In this document: positions 27,101 to 29,047 of the stretch, one piece after another
Position numbering within the stretch: position 1 is the stretch's first letter
Layout of the letters: each line of letters opens with the position of its first letter
DNA from: a virus
Length of the DNA stretch: 29,047 bases
Strand: one strand, 5' to 3'
Virus record (IMG/VR): IMGVR_UViG_3300006100_000753
Coordinates: 1-29,047 of that record
Notes under the pieces: generated by a model
Database searches by the model: none
The model's input: the letters and a program-made list of their open reading frames with translations, nothing else
What the model was told of the DNA's origin: nothing
Made by a program: the position numbers and the translations under genes

Positions 27101-29047
27101 TACTGCAAGTTCTTTCCACTGTCCATTATACTTTGGATTTTGAATAGTGAAGTAAGCAAAGTTCTGACTGTTGCCATATACTGTCCAATAACCATTATTC
27201 TGCTGGATAACAACTCCGCTGAACATAATCTTGTCAAATGGCTGATTCTCATACAGTAGAACGCTATAGCTCTCGTCAGGAATCAGCAATGATGCATTGC
27301 GTGAATTTGGTGAACCTTTTTCAACATAGAAGCTGAGCATGTCTTTATCTGAATATCCAGCAAGACGATAGATCAAACGAACATCCATGTTGTTAAGCAT
27401 AGTAGTGATATTAGTAGTTGCATCAATACCTTGCTGCTTTTCGTAATCAACAATCCAGTTAATGTATGAGGTAACTGGGGTACCACTACCATATACCTGA
27501 ATATCAGTTAGTTGCAACTGTCTACGATCATTTACTATATATTGATTAAACTCGGCGTTGTATTTGTACTTGTCAAGGTCAACTGCTAGGTTATAGAACT
27601 CAGCAGGACGAGTCAACGCAAACAAGCGAACAAGATCAAATGGCCAAGTTGAACTACGACGATAGCTCAACTCTACAGGAGCTACATCGCCTACCTTCCA
27701 ATCTTTCTGGAAAGTACTTGGGTTATAGTTGCCGACAACTGCTTCAAATGGTGACAGTAAATTGCCGGCGCTGTCAACTGGAATTAAGTTTGAAAGACCA
27801 GGACGAGCTAGTTGAGGAATAACATATGAATCGCCATTATTCCATACATAGCCAGCTTCTAAGTCAGCCCAAAGAATTCCATTGTCACTTGTATATGGTG
27901 CGGGACCATAACGAGTAGTCCACCAAGTAGGCATGTCTGCAAAGCCAAGCATTTCCCAAGGTGTTTCGTTTGGTGCAGTAGTATCATATAGATAGCTGTA
28001 TACGCCTCTCCAATAGCCCTGTTGTATCGGCAACTTAGTAGTCTTATAAGCACTATTGGTATAGTTGTAGGTAAACTCTGCGGTCTTTGAGAAATATTGT
28101 GTCTTGTAGTCAAGACGATTCTGTCCTACCCAGTTCAAGAACATAGGTGAATACATTTCTAGGAATTCATCATACGTGTAAGTTGATGCAGTTTCTCTGA
28201 AGTATCCAGGAAGAATCTCATAGTCATGAATAGGAACAGTGCCACTCAACTTGAGATTGTTATAAATTCTCGTTTCAAACTCTAACAACGCCTGGTCACG
28301 GAAGTCAACTAGTACTCCAAGATCAGCGTTGTAGTCCCCGTATAGTTTAGTATATGATCCATCGTGACCACGAATGAAATAAGTGGGAACAATATAGTCA
28401 CTATCAAGAACTACCATTGGTTCAAACGAAGGATATACACCCAACTTAGTTGGAGTGTTAGGAACATATGAACCATATGTCTGGTTATATTCCTTGATGA
28501 CTACTTGATCACCATCCAGAAGTGGAATAACAATTTGCAATGACGGTGCTGTACTACTAATAATATAGTCAACGCCACTCAATAATTGTTTTTCAACACG
28601 CACATTATCTATCGTTCTCAACAGGTAAACAAGAACGCCATTATAGCTTGCTGCGCTAAAATCATATACTTGACTTAATGGATAGATAGTGTGATCTAAT
28701 GCATTATTGAACGTGTAAGTATTTACCAAGTATGGTGACTTGCTCGGAAGCATGTCTGACCAGAAGAAGGCGTTGATTTCGCTTCTAGCGGCTGCAATCT
28801 GATCTAATGCTGCATCAAGAATAGTTGATGGGGTATAACGCTGAGCATAGTCAGTGTTTTGTACTGTGTCAACTACCAATTGCTTGAACTTGATGTATTC
28901 ACGACTATTGAACAATAATGCATCGAACAAGTTATGAGCAGGATTACGCAAGAATGCGCCCGGTAATACCATTGCTGCACTGTTCTGAATAATTGCAGTA
29001 CCATATGGAACAAGATCACCGCAGTCACGATAGTTGTTAGCGCCAAA
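12179..29047 (-). CDS. giant multi-propeller virion protein, 5' end cut by window edge
   Basis: At least 5622 codons without a stop. The Met at 28972 is not the real start: the frame continues upstream (FGANNYRDCGDLVPYG) to base 29047. The N-terminal third is a unique Tyr/Asn-rich region. FG-GAP-like motifs occur at about 25270-25170, 23390-23340, 22760-22700, 22320-22260 and 22035-21975 (for example QFGMALSTTNRGNTLVVGAP), as in integrin-alpha propellers. Between them, 24745-23705 holds a PQQ/SBBP-like propeller with blade ends such as GDLVWQRKL and GSIIWQRYL. About 16510-15320 is an Asp-box propeller with seven S/T-x-D-x-G-x-x-W-type motifs, some degenerate. About 14 copies of a module with a central YYV and FTIS follow or are interspersed. 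The protein is presumably a tail or baseplate adhesin; its size exceeds nearly all phage proteins I know. It ends with TAA at 12181. Confidence 0.85.
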   Translation of the reverse strand, partial: FGANNYRDCGDLVPYGTAIIQNSAAMVLPGAFLRNPAHNLFDALLFNSREYIKFKQLVVDTVQNTDYAQRYTPSTILDAALDQIAAARSEINAFFWSDMLPSKSPYLVNTYTFNNALDHTIYPLSQVYDFSAASYNGVLVYLLRTIDNVRVEKQLLSGVDYIISSTAPSLQIVIPLLDGDQVVIKEYNQTYGSYVPNTPTKLGVYPSFEPMVVLDSDYIVPTYFIRGHDGSYTKLYGDYNADLGVLVDFRDQALLEFETRIYNNLKLSGTVPIHDYEILPGYFRETASTYTYDEFLEMYSPMFLNWVGQNRLDYKTQYFSKTAEFTYNYTNSAYKTTKLPIQQGYWRGVYSYLYDTTAPNETPWEMLGFADMPTWWTTRYGPAPYTSDNGILWADLEAGYVWNNGDSYVIPQLARPGLSNLIPVDSAGNLLSPFEAVVGNYNPSTFQKDWKVGDVAPVELSYRRSSTWPFDLVRLFALTRPAEFYNLAVDLDKYKYNAEFNQYIVNDRRQLQLTDIQVYGSGTPVTSYINWIVDYEKQQGIDATTNITTMLNNMDVRLIYRLAGYSDKDMLSFYVEKGSPNSRNASLLIPDESYSVLLYENQPFDKIMFSGVVIQQNNGYWTVYGNSQNFAYFTIQNPKYNGQWKELAVENQKVKVTTAYENTTSLVPYGTKFYSTQDVAQFLLSYGAHLESQGMIFDEVQNGVHVTWQQMVLEFLYWVQVGWEDGSIITVNPAAQMMNINAASSIVQPLTIHQQNFILNQNLYPIQLNDLCVNRDGTNFNVHTLNAGDTMAYGQFNMSNFEHGIVFDNVTLFNDVLYSTVTGLRQNRIYVRGTKTAEWNGTVDTWGFILNQDNVQEWDGTLKYTKGVIVKYKNKYWTSLKIIEPSLVFNEQEWKQINYADIQKGLLANPSTRAYESTLYYNVYEANLEQDADLLSFSLIGYRPRDYLALIDLTDTAQVQVYKNLIKNKGTKNAVDAFKGANLPQGGIQYDVYENWAIQSGQYGGILNENFVDFRVNQQYMTGDPSIVSLTDGLPTEGSMQEIALANLYDYGIAPTSPNILSTTSTTPIDSLYPSAGYVNYDDVKMATYFYSGLPYATDVNGKIIPIQNFYVGEYMWLANFKEKWNVYRWKTLGEVLQVRGNANGTATITFNQPHGLKKLDPVAIINFATTVDGYYIVSDVVGLYEVIINLSLVTTSAGSIQGRGLGFAFESQRVATPSEIAKLNLTENEFVKNTVWVDENYDGSWAVYRKSINYQPQGQLATNNLGTYGSAVAYTAMSGYLVGDASVGSVYRYGYNTNTQNYDINETLTGSASFGTSIAYAKNIYAISQPTTSPSVNLYAINDSVLSDQFLPYQSAITAPSGVTDWGSKLAMSDDSNWLYVSALDHAKVYVYRKQNIPLQAGYFVPGETYEITGFGNDQPSINFVNEIGDNTNAIYPGGVIYDSNNNSYAISYDYNNGGAYLVKYSPLGDLVYQVKYSVPLSAEDLVIDEFNNLYTTFGISGTTESSVLAKISTINGAIIWQKSISDGSHDITPGSLAYSNGFVYQTLNRVITGTNAYSIVSKYNATTGDLVWQRKLNTASATQQITKAVDVDSSGNVYVTVYDKTNSIGHLVKYNSSGSLLWQSKIAGLGYANFISCENNSLIMTSHETSTANTMKLNPSDGSIIWQRYLGELAGGTEWAYSSTTDESGNVYVIGEGNYGLYGDILVIKYDSNGNLVFQRTLSTGDNVYEDSYYEGRSGIAVKNGQMLFTGFVLVSGVVQPTVAQLPSDGSLTGQQGIWNYKVANFTIGTSSLTVAAGDLTDAAETYITTTGAVTNPTQSSLVLSHTDFVKTDFTQIGAIENKLGIVFVATGVGAGFGTATQITYKLANIIDGADLDLTSSDQFGMALSTTNRGNTLVVGAPNVAYNETITGWGTAYTYARTEQNSEIQNNSVSYQPQDFTLAWTPSNIAGKAVTTVTDSLYINVASNTDLAVNMPIVFSGTNFGTTSIQPNVVYYVAGKSSTTKFSIKTSRNTNTPITLTNGSGLSFTAYTQTNPLYVSVNGLLVDDSNYATIGNQFYYYSSLKAGDIVNVSDSQFYMIQEMNSIYTGRSDSHFGTAVDNTMLGSDIVVGSPFEIDTNGNEGAVYSYINAGAKYGLVIGTMECNVTAPRVLLINGFAVTLNAGDATSIAQQINNSKIINVEAAATSDNKLLIQLANSSLGQVDEKLVITVFDDNVLSELGIQVYTNTQIVTCPHGTGPTQFGTTIKINNAKTMLVSAPVGTRYEGTFFDFSDDENLDNDTIFDNNATQFVDSYPNAGAVYMFDYLSNNNESLATPGAFTYAQGTNDNSTDYGQNPGYGLALEFNDNVVMVGSPNYQPYTVGGKAVIYNNASGLTDWIEYRQSAPVVDINKIQNTQLYSASTNNTLVNFDYPDPLQNKLLGAVRENLDYVTGIDPANYNVNYAPQSGMIWGADHVGEMWFNTTNVRWLNYHQNDVVYNSRHWAQVFPGSDVAVYTWIASYVLPVNYQGPGVPYDVNQYAVNSIINSTGLVVPIYYFWVRNTNTIFEQRGKTLSDTIVASYIADPRGSGIAFMAPLLPNTFAMYNSGSYFNANDTVFHIGYANGTSNDVSHTEYALIRTDYEDDFLPGLPEFVKGTYGQPYSLYAKMLDSLAGSDLAGNVVPNPLLPLAVQQGVLNIPRQSFFYDRYAALDNYLSYANTVMAQYPIVEIKEDLSFLFTSGEFYNTPDYWEYVNWWATGYSNSTKTTIQVAVYGDLSALTNVATGTLVKVEQNGAGKFEVYRYDGSGVWTRVGLQNGTIQFSTYLWDYAAGKIGFSGNFFSTDSFDSYPAQETRDIVRALNEQIYTGELLIHRNKSLILLFDFIQSETTESQNFLPWLNKTSLADVSHTIRELLPYEVYKTDDQAFLSGYINEVKPYHVVIKDFLFKYTGNEVFEGDITDFDVPATYNSTYQEFISPQLVYTSGTNNQYEYTASDNIWQTAPYSQWFQNYGLSMGNPTYSNGNIVGYVGQPNKLMTTLSSYVTRGTTYMLVDNAQGFPINGVVTIGTEKIGYSYVDRALNLLGGLVRGVDGTTIEDHLPSAQIYMDLPAVLLLSGGRGYSNPPRITAVIDTTKYPEPTVAAEFEAVMNLDSVLQINVINPGKGYAVLPEIVIEPSVSAEFANTDIVSRLNTLSVFAPDFRTGDLVQYKAGTGAGAGGLADGAWYYINVLETAPSTVIALYTTYVNAIYDQHRVDISDIGVSTGMTLNLGAKAIAITQSTPTRELNTTIKFDRTSYTSKIQDWQAGTFYGAFFAGSYYNTDNLSSTNITLENTNPNINDILASAQSVVFEVADVQNERQLTWSSLIRNVKQTVAANNAIRLTPLDDGSVNPNASGSTIGFYKNMPVKFNGATIGGIVNGTTYYVSGILNEIDFTISASIDGSVFAVTDATASVPMYCYTGQVVDQAVLTVNYPGIMTATMTEATTNAITIPLSAIGTGGTNGFYPGISLFFTATNPGEATFGNVIENQVYYVNTIIDEQTFTISEAGTNVATAIGSDPFTNSQTHTIYSTMVTETASGTNIVTVDSTTEFAVNDPIIFNSMVISGSSVNTFGNIVSGQLYYVSQIVNGTEMKISESVNGVVFALANASGTAMVTDQKNTVTLTTATGSMTANVALPVSPGQVNGQKFSMYQTSQQYPNISTGTISNLLNRTVYAAIGTNFSNAVNRLSVDDTTWFYSNMPFQLQDTVGGLSTSTTYYVKEYSGMEDPMNPGQYLNNIYVVANATIAGTNTTGTNKIVCAPTYDTSSLYEGMGIIFSGVGLGGITIGQEYFVKDIVDSTHFTISAIAGGSELKLTTDSGTMAGTGTPWITVSSTPGGSVISLTTDTLTTPVELDQVVTSTPTFDMSYILGGYRAIIQNGGSGFAITNTISIPGTLVGGTSPTNDVTLEVNTVDTNGAITSLIISGTPAGTTSNYYFKIRGSNQFEVYSNSLMTIPVSGLDFPYIGFTETTATVVTASNDRITVGDSTIFNVNDPVVFTGTIFTTDITLGQTYYIKSKPTSTTVTLSAVPSGSTLNITADETGSMTIAKAGSFAFLSEPFYFSPSIIRFNNRLYTCLVSNNDTEFVIGKWELIDSGDRNINAMDRVVGYYQPTVNMPGRDLTQLFEGVTYPNSTYMGNAFEPDMQFDLDVVLQDQPFYPTGVQLNAMVYTDGFYSAANLSDYSALVYSPDGMTWLAAQLTSSNVNLTDIVYANGTYIMTSTNPTTPIYRSTDGRQWTTNGTYTPWGSDGWSTNNYDSTSLDIASLALESAAYFNGWIAVGDNIVYSTDTYTWREVKTYSSDSNTQLYGVTAANTGQFNGAVAVGKTNILVNQNGLPVLTPVNLITRSTDGIVWNDVAPVTSKSFYTVAANNSKIIAAGQNGIIYYSYNASDWFGLNEATVSSFSSTNNIINISSAGFQLNDPIKFNNSFSSIVAGTTYYVKSIVSPTLITISATSGGATKSLTTGSVPAGTIVYSYNSADIHSMTYADSVWVAVGDSGLIKTSPDGIVWTTQTSGTTENLNSVTYATDLGQFIVVGDNNTILTSDDSGVTWTNISLFEVFPPVHTVKGADFPYGYGPEELVPGVVRDNLAMTVTTRPGTNWPASQYAHIGYNVISLVMSPETQFQTEYSFDSAAEYAAEVFVQVISATTGLGTTLYNGIDYTVDWQNKLVVLNSPLTYSPMQQLRIDVYEVGNGDQLVKSSTDIDPIRTNDTTGFNEIYVNCNYSATIYQGSGVIRPGTFDRSIIATATQAVTNRITCEEVSNLVLGEPITFSGDILGGLEPNTTYYIKSISVATDTITVSNYYDVQTGTAGATVPLTTGSGTMYVNLSIGSDQVWTAPILYNNGVKQVPGYSSQVTQTVSSTNAVIVNSSGGLAPNAPIMFSNTMFGGVIQPLTTYYVVDVLSPTSFTISETQGGSVLALTDALGGAEYIAYDYAFGIQPNGTSAKIVFSATDLNTDTNYLVYSLFGETTPEQYGYTIPVTQLIISTGATTYSLNQYMGEENPEYAIVEVNGLRVDPSTYTIDSGASTITFNVAPTTGAKIAVTTFNDQSNQYMTTQTTNTLSVTKISNVNNNITAPLAITVATATTTSGHTITANSTANFVVGQTVEFRGTGFGGISTNGTVYFIETINGDGIHFTIKDATGTQVPVTTATGNVEVIVGGTPTVRITTSSASGFTNNELVRIDGVLGSTQLNNNTYYVRVITPTVFDLYAQPYSASLNAVNYPVTSVSNYLGGGYVWQQGVLYVHGVTATSTNGTVKITASGDLDDLTLGTPVYFAAANTSNGTDVLGGLIQGTEYYVNTVYSATEFSVSATRGGDELTLTSDTGTVFVTQWAQFNTNRVWVTINGARVLSSNLRFNDFNELSILAPISTGDVVVINSMVPNATPNQEVYMNMVDDSGIPSVYRVLAYTQSYLTSDIYPLSTEITVNNVNRLVNIGTQNAIAPAVANGYYSIGLDADKRTLASVTVFNNTTGLEISNTYVSTSLLDSSPIIKITAGSWINQGDSLTITSIEGNTVYINGEQITFSGVDLVNNKLTGIGRGANGTGQQYFIPKNTSVIGLLNSNKMPIEYYNQTWNSYNYNTVEGDPLQISETSAAFFLNPDNS
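13000..19000 (-). repeat. recurring 60-90 residue YYV/FTIS module in the giant protein
   Basis: Copies read approximately N-x-I-x-V-(20)-P-I-x-F-(10)-G-x-x-Y-Y-V-x-x-I-(6)-F-T-I-S-(9)-L-T-(6)-G-T-M. I locate them at about 19000-18735, 18675-18405, 18400-18145, 17945-17740, 17730-17520, 17090-16850, 15810-15560, 14765-14515, 14425-14185, 13745-13510, 13505-13335 and 13250-13000. Outliers lie at 23195-22950 and 25640-25430. The last resembles the E1_FCCH-like beta fold named in many phage protein annotations; that link is from memory. The copies differ strongly in DNA sequence, so they are old protein repeats and not recent DNA duplications. Confidence 0.7.

Noticed and set aside
28970-28972. 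ATG 28972 as the start of the giant protein
   Set aside because: The frame stays open to the window edge with protein-like sequence, and no Shine-Dalgarno precedes this ATG.

Overview
The window reads as part of a large T4-like (myovirus-type) tailed-phage genome, about 40% GC by spot counts. Every supported gene lies on the minus strand. The evidence is a tail-fibre and virion structural block, small genes packed with TAATG-type junctions, and three copies of GATAAATA, one base from the T4 late promoter TATAAATA. A lipobox lipoprotein points to a Gram-negative host. A circularly permuted tmRNA with an NDN-containing tag suggests an alphaproteobacterial host or relative, although permuted tmRNAs also occur in some beta-proteobacteria and cyanobacteria.

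Layout in minus-strand transcription order. From 29047 to 12179 a single open frame of at least 5622 codons encodes a giant virion protein; its start lies beyond the window. It carries integrin-like FG-GAP repeats, a PQQ/SBBP-like propeller, an Asp-box propeller and about 14 copies of a 60-90 residue module. It is followed by a 54-codon gene (12178-12014), a 206-aa structural protein (12014-11394), an 819-aa tail fibre (11372-8913) with its tail assembly chaperone (8910-8542), a second 403-aa fibre (8491-7280) sharing the N-terminus but with a different C-terminus, and a 317-aa structural protein (7266-6313).

From 6300 to 4900 the style changes. A sigma70-type promoter drives a secreted small protein and an OmpA/Pal-like lipoprotein. 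A second sigma70-type promoter, with a palindrome in its spacer, drives a permuted two-piece tmRNA (about 5270-4921). Its tag reads VNDNDTMDLALAA. The segment between the two tmRNA pieces holds a 12-bp helix and a canonical T-arm, while the T-loop of the tmRNA itself is not canonical.

From 4894 to 1406 lies a 1162-aa polyvalent protein: nucleotidyltransferase, HExxH metallopeptidase, ParB-like domain and C-terminal ADP-ribosyltransferase. T4 gp21-like cleavage motifs occur between its domains, so it may be packaged in the head and injected. Its start codon is buried in a hairpin whose loop holds a late-promoter motif, as in the T4 gene e switch. A small helical protein (1374-1114) follows, and then a strongly promoted MoxR-type AAA ATPase (992 to beyond base 1).

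Taken together, the right-hand 60% builds the adsorption apparatus, and the left part looks like a host-takeover and translation-quality-control cassette. The tmRNA locus, the polyvalent protein and the giant propeller protein are the most unusual items.
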